Shown piece by piece: positions 1-7,090 of a stretch of 11,240 nucleotides of DNA (the stretch's first letter is position 1; each line of letters starts with the position of its first letter). The position numbers and the translations under genes are program-made. The stretch comes from Calditrichaceae bacterium. GTDB taxonomy: Bacteria; Calditrichota; Calditrichia; Calditrichales; Calditrichaceae. Location: NCBI GenBank assembly GCA_030622395.1, contig JAUXGF010000036.1:1-11240 (forward strand), written 5' to 3'. The notes beneath the pieces were generated by a model. That model was not told where the DNA came from, ran no database searches, and saw only the letters and a program-made list of their open reading frames with translations.

Positions 1-1166
1 ATTGCTATTGCTACATATAAAGCCGTTAATCCTAAAACAGCCACGCTGCCCCATCCGGTAGGTAAAAAGCGTGTGAGTACAAAAATTAAAATAGCAAGAA
101 ATATTATGATTATAAAAATAAAATATTCTGGCGGTTCATTTAAATAGTTATTCCTTAATATAGTTAAGATTGCGTTAGCGTGAATTTCCACGCCTGGCGT
201 TTCAGCTTTTACTTTAACGCCTTCGGAAGTAAGGTATTCCAGGAAGGGAGTAGGAAAATTATCGTGCAGCTCATGCATGGTCGAGCCGATCAGCACGATT
301 TTATCTGTCAATTTACCGGAATATTTCAAACCGGGAGGAATGCCTAATTCAACGTCTCCGGGGTCGTCAAATGTATCAAGATCATAATCTTCTAATAAAT
401 CAAAGTCTTCGTCGTCTAAAACATTATCAAATGGATAATAAGGAAAACTTCGTTCTGGCCCGATAAAATTTATCAGCATACTATGAATATCATATTTTGG
501 AATTTTAAGGTCGCCTAAATAAAAAAAGGATTCGTCAGCTTTAAGATATTTTTTTTGATTGTTACGTTGATATAAGCGGATAACTTCAGCGGCAAAGGAC
601 GGTATAAGCGAATCATTGTAAACCTGTCCCACAGAATAGCGCCGGTAAAACCCGTCGATATCAGCCTCAATCGCTACCAGCCCCCACGGCGTATTTGTGT
701 TTTCTATAAATTTTTCATAAGGCGGTATTATTGTGCTGTATGTTTTGTATGTATGCATCATACGCAGCAGTTTGCCGGTCAAAACAATATTGTCGTATTT
801 TTTTAAAACTGCGGCAAGTTCGTCATCAGATTCTTGCCCATATTTATCGGGTTGTTCAAAAATAACGTCCACCCCAATAACAGCGGCGCCCGCTTCTTCA
901 AGGTTTTCGATAACATGAGCAAAATATGACCTCGGCCAGGGCCAACGGTGCGGAGTGGATTCATCGGATTGATCGTCAATGCCAATAATTACAATGGGCG
1001 GGTCTTCGAGAGACTCTACGCCGCGCAAACCGAATCGAAAATCCAATAATTTCAATTCAATAGTTTGCAGCATAGTAGTATAACTTATGGAAAGAGCGAG
1101 GATAATCGTAAAAACCGAAATCCCTGTAACGGTAAAAACGTTGGTTAATTTCTTAGAAATTTTCAT
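1..1166 (-). CDS. CHASE2-domain membrane sensor protein, 3' end cut by window edge
   Basis: The reverse-strand frame is open from an ATG at 1164-1166 to the window edge, about 388 codons with no stop. Visible parts are a first membrane segment at about residues 11-32, an extracytoplasmic CHASE2 domain at about 45-340, a second membrane segment at about 348-365 and the start of a third at about 374. CHASE2 hallmarks are IGIDDQSDE (61-69), RWPWPRSYFAHVIENL (74-89), GAAVIGVDVIF (93-103), VLIGST (291-296) and TPGVEIHANAI (323-333). CHASE2 is an extracytoplasmic sensor domain of unknown ligand, usually followed by three membrane helices and a cytoplasmic output such as a class III nucleotide cyclase, kinase or diguanylate cyclase. 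The output lies outside the window, so the enzyme class cannot be named; a cyclase would be my first guess. A strongly acidic stretch occupies residues 250-271. The gene starts 25 nt after the upstream barrel gene, without a clear Shine-Dalgarno, which suggests one transcript. Confidence 0.9.
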   Translation of the reverse strand, partial: MKISKKLTNVFTVTGISVFTIILALSISYTTMLQTIELKLLDFRFGLRGVESLEDPPIVIIGIDDQSDESTPHRWPWPRSYFAHVIENLEEAGAAVIGVDVIFEQPDKYGQESDDELAAVLKKYDNIVLTGKLLRMMHTYKTYSTIIPPYEKFIENTNTPWGLVAIEADIDGFYRRYSVGQVYNDSLIPSFAAEVIRLYQRNNQKKYLKADESFFYLGDLKIPKYDIHSMLINFIGPERSFPYYPFDNVLDDEDFDLLEDYDLDTFDDPGDVELGIPPGLKYSGKLTDKIVLIGSTMHELHDNFPTPFLEYLTSEGVKVKAETPGVEIHANAILTILRNNYLNEPPEYFIFIIIIFLAILIFVLTRFLPTGWGSVAVLGLTALYVAIA

Positions 1167-1191
1167 ATCAATATCTGCCGCGTTAAGTTAA

Positions 1192-3612
1192 TTAAAAATT
1201 TATTTCATAACGGGCGCTGATAATATTATCGTTCCAGTCAACGCGATCGCCAAAATTAATATAATCATAACGTAAAGAAAGATTGCCGTATTTAGGATTC
1301 CTTGCGTAAATGCCGGCTGTATAATTAGTGCGATTATAATCATCCACAGAAGAGTCGTTATTGCTGATTTTTTGGATGGTCATATTTAGGAAAGGTTTTA
1401 TATCGCTTTTATTAATAACTTTTTTGAATGAATAATCAAAACCCATGAAAAATTTTTGTATATCCGTAGTCGCTTCATAAAGTTCACTTGTCGTTGTATC
1501 AACGGACGTTCTGTATAAACTGCTTGCAGTTTTTGTAAAGCTGAATTTGGAAGTTAAGGGAAAAGTAAACTTGTTTCGCAGCCCAATTGTATATAAGGTA
1601 AAATCAGATTGATTTTGGTCATAAGCGCCGTCGTCTCTTTTAAATTTTGATGCGCTTAATGTCGCTGTGTTGCGAATAGGCCCGGTTGCAAAATTATAGC
1701 TGGAAGATATGCCTATTCTTTGGGTTGTATTATCTTCCTTAAAAAATATAGAATCAGCAGAGGTTGGATCAATATCATTATTGCGGGACAAGTTGCCGTA
1801 AGTAAGCGTTATGCTTGGTATATTTTGAAACGGAAAATATGAAATTGAGCCTCCGACGTCGACGTTTTTTGTTTTGGCGTTTCCCTGGGACAGATTATCA
1901 TTATATGATTTGAAATACAGATTTAAAAACACCTGATTTTTAAGTAAACGAATATTATCATTAATAAAAATGCCCGCGATATCTTTTAATAAATAAGGAT
2001 TGCCCGGAGTTGAATATTCTGTGTCGATTTTTTTATAGGTAAATCTAAAAAAGTGATTATAATATTTAAGCTGCGTTTCAAACTGCATAGCAAGGCTTGG
2101 TATTGGCGCCAGCCCCGGACTTAATGTCAAGAAACCTGTTTTATCCAAAATATTATAAAATGTTTCGGCTAAATCTTTTTCCGATCCCGTTAAATTAAAT
2201 TTTTCAGCTAATGTATCAAACTCAACTGTGCCGGCTGCATCTTCATTTTTAATACTAGCCTGGAAACTACCCAAAAATGAAATGCGGTTTTGATGAAAAT
2301 TTAGTTTTAAAGTAGTGCCGAGTACTAAAGACTCTTTAGGATTACCGGCATACTGAATGGAATTCGGATCGTCTTTACCGTTAACTAAATTTAAAGCCCA
2401 ACTGACATGCCTGCCAAAATTAAATTGCGGTCTGATTCCGAAAAAAGTCTGTTTGTAAACGCCATATTGGGTGGTTGAATCCTGCAGGGCTGTGGTGGTA
2501 TCGGATGTAGCTCTTTCGACCATAACCGCTTTGCCTTCAACCGCCCGGGCATTTTGCCCGTAAGTAATATCCAAATTGAAATATTTAGATTTAAAGCCGG
2601 CGCCGAAGCCGCGTATGCGTTTATTCCAAAATACAAGCGGATTATAATTTGTAAACAGGTCGCCGCCCTTTAAGTAAATTTTAGTGGCGGATGTAAAATT
2701 ATAAAGAATATTGATAGAATATATATTAACAGGCTGCCGGTCGGAAGCTTCTTCGGAACTGATTAAAAACCGTGTGCGGAAATTAAACTTTTTGTAACTC
2801 CCGGAAAAATCAACGCCGCTGCGGAAATAATCATCAGATTTTTCAGAAATGTTTTGATAGCGGTTGTCTAAAAATATGGATGTTTGGGAATTAAATCCTT
2901 TTCCCTTTGAAGGCTGCCCGCTTAAACGGAAAGACCATTGTTTTTCCCCTACAGCGCTTCCGGCAGCGTTAATCACTTTAAATTCGGCGTTATGTAATCC
3001 GCTGCGAAAAGTTTGAGGATCAAAAGTAATTAAGTTCCCTTCGCTTTTTAGATATTTCGAGTAATCAACGCCGTCAATTAAAAGACGATATTTTAAGCTG
3101 TTAATATCTTTAGTGTCAAGGGGGATGGATAAAGCTATAATGAAATCTTCGGGATTGATTGTTTCATTTGGCTCGGGAGTAAGCAAAAGAATTTCGAGTA
3201 GATTTTTACCGGAATCCTTTTGCTGTCCTTTAGCGGGTAAAATCCTTAGTTGATAAAAACCCGATCTGGGAGCTGTCTCCGGCAGATATGCGGCTTCCCC
3301 GGCAGAGGTTTGAAAAGCAAAATAGTACTCTATATTTCCAGGGCGTAATTTTTTTGTATCAATCTCTGCGTATAGAATAAAGCCTTCTTCGTTCATTTTT
3401 AATGAATGGAAATCACTTTCGCCCTGCATTCTATAAAATAGAGCGCCATTATAGTAATTTTTATGACCCGTAAAACTTTGCAGTTCAATCCGCGCAGTTT
3501 CACCTAACAAAACCGGCTGTGGAATATCGTGATGAAAATATTCCGAAAGTGAAGCAGAGTTAGCAAAATTAATTATTAGAAGAGTAAAAATGAATGCCGT
3601 TATAATTCTCAT
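1192..3612 (-). CDS. Secreted Ig-like/outer-membrane beta-barrel protein of unknown function
   Basis: This is an 806-residue protein. Residues 1-19 look like a signal peptide with cleavage near A-N-S (17-19). Residues 30-125 and 140-232 resemble two Ig-like beta-sandwich modules; the second has the pattern of a surface-protein Ig repeat (LLIDGVDYSKYL near 177-188, then a G-L-H turn at 205-207). From about 243 to the end the sequence is alternating aromatic/polar strands with short Asn/Asp-rich turns, and it ends in Y-E-I-N-F, a terminal Phe typical of outer-membrane barrels. I infer a periplasmic or surface Ig region attached to a large barrel. No enzyme motif is visible and I do not recognise a named family. 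An AGGAG at 3619-3623, 6 nt before the ATG, supports the start. It is followed after 25 nt by the CHASE2 sensor gene, so the two are probably co-transcribed and may work together in envelope sensing. Confidence 0.82.
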   Translation of the reverse strand: MRIITAFIFTLLIINFANSASLSEYFHHDIPQPVLLGETARIELQSFTGHKNYYNGALFYRMQGESDFHSLKMNEEGFILYAEIDTKKLRPGNIEYYFAFQTSAGEAAYLPETAPRSGFYQLRILPAKGQQKDSGKNLLEILLLTPEPNETINPEDFIIALSIPLDTKDINSLKYRLLIDGVDYSKYLKSEGNLITFDPQTFRSGLHNAEFKVINAAGSAVGEKQWSFRLSGQPSKGKGFNSQTSIFLDNRYQNISEKSDDYFRSGVDFSGSYKKFNFRTRFLISSEEASDRQPVNIYSINILYNFTSATKIYLKGGDLFTNYNPLVFWNKRIRGFGAGFKSKYFNLDITYGQNARAVEGKAVMVERATSDTTTALQDSTTQYGVYKQTFFGIRPQFNFGRHVSWALNLVNGKDDPNSIQYAGNPKESLVLGTTLKLNFHQNRISFLGSFQASIKNEDAAGTVEFDTLAEKFNLTGSEKDLAETFYNILDKTGFLTLSPGLAPIPSLAMQFETQLKYYNHFFRFTYKKIDTEYSTPGNPYLLKDIAGIFINDNIRLLKNQVFLNLYFKSYNDNLSQGNAKTKNVDVGGSISYFPFQNIPSITLTYGNLSRNNDIDPTSADSIFFKEDNTTQRIGISSSYNFATGPIRNTATLSASKFKRDDGAYDQNQSDFTLYTIGLRNKFTFPLTSKFSFTKTASSLYRTSVDTTTSELYEATTDIQKFFMGFDYSFKKVINKSDIKPFLNMTIQKISNNDSSVDDYNRTNYTAGIYARNPKYGNLSLRYDYINFGDRVDWNDNIISARYEINF

Positions 3613-3643
3613 TTTTAGCTCCTATCCTTGTTAATGAATATTC

Positions 3644-3651
3644 CAAAATTA
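3644..3651 (-). promoter_or_regulatory. Possible Bacteroidota-type -7 element for the barrel/CHASE2 operon
   Basis: On the minus strand this reads TAATTTTG, matching the TAnnTTTG -7 consensus described for Bacteroidota primary-sigma promoters, about 31 nt before the start codon. A GTTG lies about 25 nt further upstream in the place of the -33 box, but the spacing is longer than usual. The match is short and could be chance in AT-rich DNA. Confidence 0.28.
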
Positions 3652-3725
3652 AATAGTTTATCCCGCCTCCTGAATACAACCGTTTGGGATTAGATGGCGT
3701 TATGTCAAATTGAACATAGCTATGT

Positions 3726-3746
3726 CCCCCCCGATGTATTGGGGGG
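3726..3746. repeat. C-run/G-run intergenic hairpin
   Basis: Seven C at 3726-3732 and six G at 3741-3746 form a 6-bp GC stem around the 8-nt loop GATGTATT. No T-run follows on the plus strand, so it is not a clear intrinsic terminator. It shares a CCCGAT...GGG core with hairpins at 6645-6666 and 6868-6884, suggesting a dispersed intergenic hairpin family. Confidence 0.6.
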
Positions 3747-3781
3747 AATTAATGAAAATGATACTTGTTGGAGCGGAGCGT

Positions 3782-3839
3782 AAATCCCGCTTTTGCGGGG
3801 ATACTCGATACTGGTTGGAAATCCCGTTTTTGCAGGGAT
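3782..3839. repeat. Two related short hairpins in direct repeat
   Basis: The word AAATCCCG occurs at 3782-3789 and again at 3819-3826, each followed by a T-rich loop and a G-rich arm. The first copy is CCCGC-TTTT-GCGGG (3786-3799), a perfect 5-bp stem. The second is ATCCC...GGGAT (3821-3825 with 3835-3839), a degraded version. They look like diverged copies of one small intergenic repeat. A function is not evident. Confidence 0.5.
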
Positions 3840-3963
3840 GATCAAGTTTCTTTATCCAGTATTTCCGACAAGCCGGAATCTACATTGTGTTCCGATCAGA
3901 ATTCAGTATCTATTTTAATAATACATTGTCCGATTTAGGGACTATGCAATAAATTATTTTTTT

Positions 3964-3987
3964 CTTTGTGCCTTAGTGTCTTAGTGG
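3964..3987. repeat. Tandem 8-nt repeat, three units (CTTwGTGn)
   Basis: Three adjacent octamers read CTTTGTGC, CTTAGTGT and CTTAGTGG, followed by an A-run. I recall similar CTTTGTG/CTTAGTG strings between genes in Bacteroidota and other environmental genomes, which would make this a dispersed intergenic repeat, but I cannot verify that here. It lies 51 nt before the ccmE start. Confidence 0.55.
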
Positions 3988-4038
3988 CAAAAAAATTTAA
4001 TATCTTTTGTTAGCTTTTACAATTAGGAGCAATATAAA

Positions 4039-4410
4039 ATGAAATCTAAATATATTATTGGCGGAATAATAATCATTCTTTTTACAATTTGGGCCGCCGT
4101 TTCTTTTAAGTCCAATCTTACGCCTTATGTTTCTATTGCAGACGCCAAAAAAGGGCAGAGTATTGTTCAGGTAAAAGGCGAGCGCGTAGACAGCGGTAAT
4201 TACGATGTGCAAAAAAATGTTTTTATGTTCAAATTACGCGATGATAAAGGCGACGTTATGCAGGTTATTTACGGCGGCGCAAAACCCGGCAATTTTGAGC
4301 AGGCTAATCACGTGGTGTGTATCGGTAAGTATTATAACGGCAGTTTTCATGCCGAATCAATTTTAGTTAAGTGCCCCTCTAAGTATCAAAAGGAAGGAAC
4401 GCAGGTATGA
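4039..4410 (+). CDS. ccmE: CcmE, periplasmic heme chaperone, CxxxY variant
   Basis: CcmE receives heme exported via CcmC and passes it to CcmF for attachment to apocytochrome c. This 123-residue protein has one N-terminal anchor (about residues 5-23) and a periplasmic OB-fold domain (about 35-112) with family landmarks VQVKG (43-47), VIYGGAKPGNF (76-86 region) and GKYYNGSFHAESILVK (96-111). The residue in the place of the usual heme-binding His is Cys112, in CPSKY (112-116), so the motif is CxxxY rather than HxxxY. That form is known from Desulfovibrio and archaea as part of system I*, where the Cys carries the heme. The flexible tail after Tyr116 is only 7 residues, shorter than in proteobacterial CcmE. 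AGGAG at 4025-4029 supports the ATG. The stop overlaps the ccmF start (ATGA), so the two genes are translationally coupled. Confidence 0.93.
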   Translation: MKSKYIIGGIIIILFTIWAAVSFKSNLTPYVSIADAKKGQSIVQVKGERVDSGNYDVQKNVFMFKLRDDKGDVMQVIYGGAKPGNFEQANHVVCIGKYYNGSFHAESILVKCPSKYQKEGTQV

Positions 4411-6632
4411 TTATTGGAATTATGGCAACTTCTCTCACTTTAATTTTTCTTATAGTAAGCGCGGTAGCTTATTTTTTATATTACGGCAGACAGGAAGAAT
4501 CATTATTAAAGATTGCCCGGCTGGGATTTTACACCGCCGGCGTCTTAATTGCATTTCAATCGGCGCTGCTTATGTGGGGAATTATTGCTCACAAGTTTGA
4601 ATGGAGTTATGTTTTTAGTTATTCATCAAAAGATTTAGCGCTTTATTATTTAATTTCAACTTTTTGGGCCGGGCAGGAAGGCACTTTTTTGTTATGGGCG
4701 CTGCTGGGATCAATTTACGGATTGGCAATAATCCGTTGGCGTAAAGAAGAAGAACCGCTGGTAATGTGTTTCATGAATCTGTCGCAGGCTTTTATTATTA
4801 TGATTTTAATAAAAGAGAATCCGTTTACATATATATGGGACGCAAATCCCATGCGCTTTGCAGTCGGCGTTACGCCGGTTGACGGCAGCGGACTTAATCC
4901 TCTTTTGCAGGATCCCTGGATGACTATCCATCCGCCGGTTTTGTTTGCCGGTTATGCCTCCAGCGCCATTCTTTTTGCTTATGCTATGTCAGCCTTAATC
5001 AAAAGAGATTATGAAAGCTGGATAAAAGGAGCTTTCCCTTTTGCCCTTTTTGCAGGCTTGACTATCGGGGCGGGCATTATTTTAGGCGCGTATTGGGCTT
5101 ATACGACCCTCGGATGGGGCGGCTTTTGGGGATGGGACCCGGTTGAAAATAGTTCTTTAATTCCCTGGCTAATTTCTTTCGCCTTAATTCACGGCATGAT
5201 TGTGCAGAGAAAACAAGGGGGAATGAAAAAGACAAATATATTTTTAGCTTTATTTACTTTTATCCTTGTTCTTTACAGCACATTTTTAACAAGAAGCGGC
5301 GTGCTTACGGATTTTTCCGTTCACTCCTTTGGCGCTTCAACGCTTACTTTATATTTAACCGCCTTTGTTTTATTTTTTCTTATTATTGGGGTTTTTACAT
5401 TTCTTTTCCGAATTAAAGAAGTAAAAGGCGAAAAAGTTCAGACCGCTTTTTTTACGCGGGAGAGTTACATATTCTTTGGAGTTTTGGTAATTCTTATTTT
5501 AGCAGTTTATACTTTTATGGGCACATCTTCGCCCATTATAACCGGTTTGTTCGGAACAGCCTCTAATGTGTCAACGGATTATTATAATCTCTTAGCCGCG
5601 CCGGCTGCTGTTTTAATGGCTTTGTTAATCGCCATTGCGCCGCTGTTGAGCTGGAAAAACAGCAGTCCTGAGAAGTTAAAAAAGTATATGGTTCAGGGCG
5701 TATTAAGTTTGATTTCCGGAATAGTGATATTCTTTTTAGGTATGAAAGATATAATTTTATTAGCGCTTACAATTATTTCGATTTTTATTATCCTAAGCAG
5801 CGGCGGTTTTATTTTTAAAATGATTAGAAAAAAGAATTATGATATCGGCGCATACCTTACGCATACCGGAGTCGCTTTGATGTTTATAGGAATTATAACA
5901 TCTTCTGTTTATGACAGGTCGGTTCGAGTTTCACTGCCTATAGACGAAAATGTTAGCGTAATGGGATTTGATTTAAAATATACCGGTCAAATAGCTTCGC
6001 CTGACGGTAAAGATAAGGTTATTATTAAAGTTAATGAAAAAGGAACTTATGCTAATTTTTTCTGGAGTGATTACAGCAGGGCGTACATGGTAACTCCCTC
6101 TGTGCAAAACATGTTATTGAAGGACCTTTATATTTCGCCGATAAAGATTATTCCCGCCGATCAAAATTTACCGCCGGCTGAAATAGCCCTCAAAAAAGGG
6201 CAAAGCTTAGCCTTTGAAGATTATTATTTATTGTTAACAGGATATGATATGGGATCCCATTCAATGGGCGGGGATATGAATGTTGCGGCTCTTATTGAAG
6301 TAAGCGATAAAGAGGGTAATAAAATTGAAACGATCAAGCCTGTGTTAACTTTTAAGGATAATAAGCGTAATTTCATACCGGCTGATTTACCTGGAAGCGG
6401 CAGGGAAGTGTATGTTAAAGAGATAAATGTCGAAAGCGGTTCGATCATCATCACTGTTTCAAAGCAAGGAGCGGGTAATAGCGCCGCCCCTGCAGGTAAA
6501 GAATTATTAGCGGTTGAAGTTTCGATTAAGCCTTTAATTATTGTTTTATGGCTGGGTACAATTTTAATGATGATTGGATTTATAACTTCGATTTATCATC
6601 GCGCCGGGAAGAAAATGGTAATAGGCGCTTAG
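4407..6632 (+). CDS. ccmF: CcmF, cytochrome c heme lyase subunit
   Basis: CcmF takes heme from CcmE and joins it to the CxxCH motif of apocytochrome c at the periplasmic face of the inner membrane. This 741-residue polytopic protein carries the WWD heme-handling motif at 236-254 (GWGGFWGWDPVENSS) and four histidines in the family's key places: His175 (TIHPP), His262, His306 (FSVHSFG) and His486 (YLTHTG). These correspond to the two periplasmic and two transmembrane heme-ligand histidines of E. coli CcmF. A soluble domain spans about 503-705 and is followed by a last helix at about 708-730. It is longer than the roughly 650-residue E. coli protein, mainly in that domain. AGGAAGGA at 4391-4398, 8 nt before the ATG, supports the start, which overlaps ccmE by 4 nt. 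No ccmA, B, C, G or H gene is in the window; system I* typically lacks CcmH. Confidence 0.96.
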   Translation: MIIGIMATSLTLIFLIVSAVAYFLYYGRQEESLLKIARLGFYTAGVLIAFQSALLMWGIIAHKFEWSYVFSYSSKDLALYYLISTFWAGQEGTFLLWALLGSIYGLAIIRWRKEEEPLVMCFMNLSQAFIIMILIKENPFTYIWDANPMRFAVGVTPVDGSGLNPLLQDPWMTIHPPVLFAGYASSAILFAYAMSALIKRDYESWIKGAFPFALFAGLTIGAGIILGAYWAYTTLGWGGFWGWDPVENSSLIPWLISFALIHGMIVQRKQGGMKKTNIFLALFTFILVLYSTFLTRSGVLTDFSVHSFGASTLTLYLTAFVLFFLIIGVFTFLFRIKEVKGEKVQTAFFTRESYIFFGVLVILILAVYTFMGTSSPIITGLFGTASNVSTDYYNLLAAPAAVLMALLIAIAPLLSWKNSSPEKLKKYMVQGVLSLISGIVIFFLGMKDIILLALTIISIFIILSSGGFIFKMIRKKNYDIGAYLTHTGVALMFIGIITSSVYDRSVRVSLPIDENVSVMGFDLKYTGQIASPDGKDKVIIKVNEKGTYANFFWSDYSRAYMVTPSVQNMLLKDLYISPIKIIPADQNLPPAEIALKKGQSLAFEDYYLLLTGYDMGSHSMGGDMNVAALIEVSDKEGNKIETIKPVLTFKDNKRNFIPADLPGSGREVYVKEINVESGSIIITVSKQGAGNSAAPAGKELLAVEVSIKPLIIVLWLGTILMMIGFITSIYHRAGKKMVIGA

Positions 6633-6644
6633 GATGCAAAAGCG

Positions 6645-6666
6645 ATCCCGATAAATAAATCGGGAT
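6645..6666 (+). terminator. Probable terminator hairpin after ccmF
   Basis: A perfect 8-bp inverted repeat, ATCCCGAT (6645-6652) and ATCGGGAT (6659-6666), surrounds the loop AAATAA and begins 12 nt after the ccmF stop. Only a short, interrupted T tract follows (TGTTGAT), so termination may be weak or the hairpin may serve mainly for 3'-end protection. The same 8-nt arms recur at 6868-6884. Confidence 0.55.
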
Positions 6667-6690
6667 TGTTGATAATTTAAATAAAAAATT

Positions 6691-6711
6691 GGAATTAGGA
6701 ATTAGGAATTG
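6691..6711. repeat. Heptamer tandem repeat GGAATTA x3
   Basis: Three consecutive heptamers occur: GGAATTA (6691-6697), GGAATTA (6698-6704) and GGAATTG (6705-6711). The array is short, non-coding and probably a slippage-prone simple repeat. It marks the left side of the repeat-rich segment. Confidence 0.7.
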
Positions 6712-6722
6712 GGAAATTTTCT

Positions 6723-6756
6723 TGTATCAGAGTTAAGCGTAGCGGTCTCTGATACA
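6723..6756. repeat. 10-bp perfect hairpin TGTATCAGAG/CTCTGATACA
   Basis: The left arm is at 6723-6732, the right arm at 6747-6756, with a 14-nt loop. The left arm plus the next four bases (6724-6736) is also a perfect 13-nt complement of 6884-6896, so the same bases could instead pair with the more distant partner. Confidence 0.7.
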
Positions 6757-6787
6757 CACTGGGTGAATTATTCCGTCAGGAGTAAGA

Positions 6788-6855
6788 GTGAAGCGTTTCA
6801 GGCGATGATATTGAAACAACAGATGTATAAGAAGTGTGAAGCATTTCAGGCAATG
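6788..6855. repeat. 20-nt imperfect direct repeat, 48-nt period
   Basis: GTGAAGCGTTTCAGGCGATG at 6788-6807 recurs at 6836-6855 with 18 of 20 bases identical (G to A at unit positions 8 and 17). Inside the first unit GTTTCA (6795-6800) can also pair with TGAAAC (6812-6817). Both copies lie between the arms of the longer inverted repeat. Confidence 0.65.
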
Positions 6856-6861
6856 TCGTCA

Positions 6862-6897
6862 CGTATCATCCCGATAATCGGGATTAACTCTGATACG
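6862..6897. repeat. Compound hairpin with ATCCCGAT/ATCGGGAT core
   Basis: An outer 7-bp stem, CGTATCA (6862-6868) with TGATACG (6891-6897), encloses an inner stem TCCCG/CGGGA (6869-6873 with 6879-6883) and a one-sided 7-nt bulge (6884-6890). The inner arms repeat those of the hairpin after ccmF, and the outer right arm is part of the GTATCAGAG family seen at 6723-6756. Confidence 0.65.
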
Positions 6898-7090
6898 AGG
6901 GGAAAGATATTGAACGTGGGGCGTGAGGCGGAGAGCGTAATTACAGAATACTCTTTTCTTAACTTTCGCTTAACGCTTCCCGCTTTACGATTTTCCCCCT
7001 GATGTGTCATGGGTAATTATTTATATAGGAACCGTTACTTTTTTATTAACTTGATAGACGCAAATCATATTTTAGTGGTAAAAGGAATTA

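Larger units (their letters stand above)
3613..4038. other. Divergent intergenic region between barrel gene and ccmE
   Basis: This is a 426-nt gene-free gap between divergent genes, so it should hold both promoters. It contains a C-run/G-run hairpin, two related short hairpins and a tandem 8-nt repeat, listed separately. I found no conserved coding frame on either strand. The ccmE ribosome binding site AGGAG (4025-4029) lies 9 nt before its ATG. Confidence 0.7.
6633..7090. other. Gene-free region between convergent genes, rich in repeats
   Basis: These 458 nt separate ccmF from the convergent FadL-like gene. Open frames across it lack any recognisable protein pattern or ribosome binding site. 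The content is a terminator-like hairpin, a heptamer tandem repeat and a run of inverted and direct repeats between about 6723 and 6998. No terminator for the minus-strand barrel gene is evident in 7000-7090. Confidence 0.65.

Noticed and set aside
3726..3746. Intrinsic terminator
   Set aside because: The stem is strong but no T-run follows on either strand and it lies between divergent genes, so there is no transcript that obviously ends here.
6788..6855. Possible CRISPR array
   Set aside because: Only two imperfect copies with a 28-nt gap, no leader or cas gene, and internal pairing overlaps other repeats.
6862..6897. Integron attC-like site
   Set aside because: The compound hairpin lacks the conserved RYYYAAC/GTTRRRY ends and no integrase or cassette is nearby.
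6709..7002. Open frame on the plus strand across the repeat-rich segment
   Set aside because: No ribosome binding site, composition follows the direct and inverted repeats, and no domain pattern is visible; treated as non-coding.
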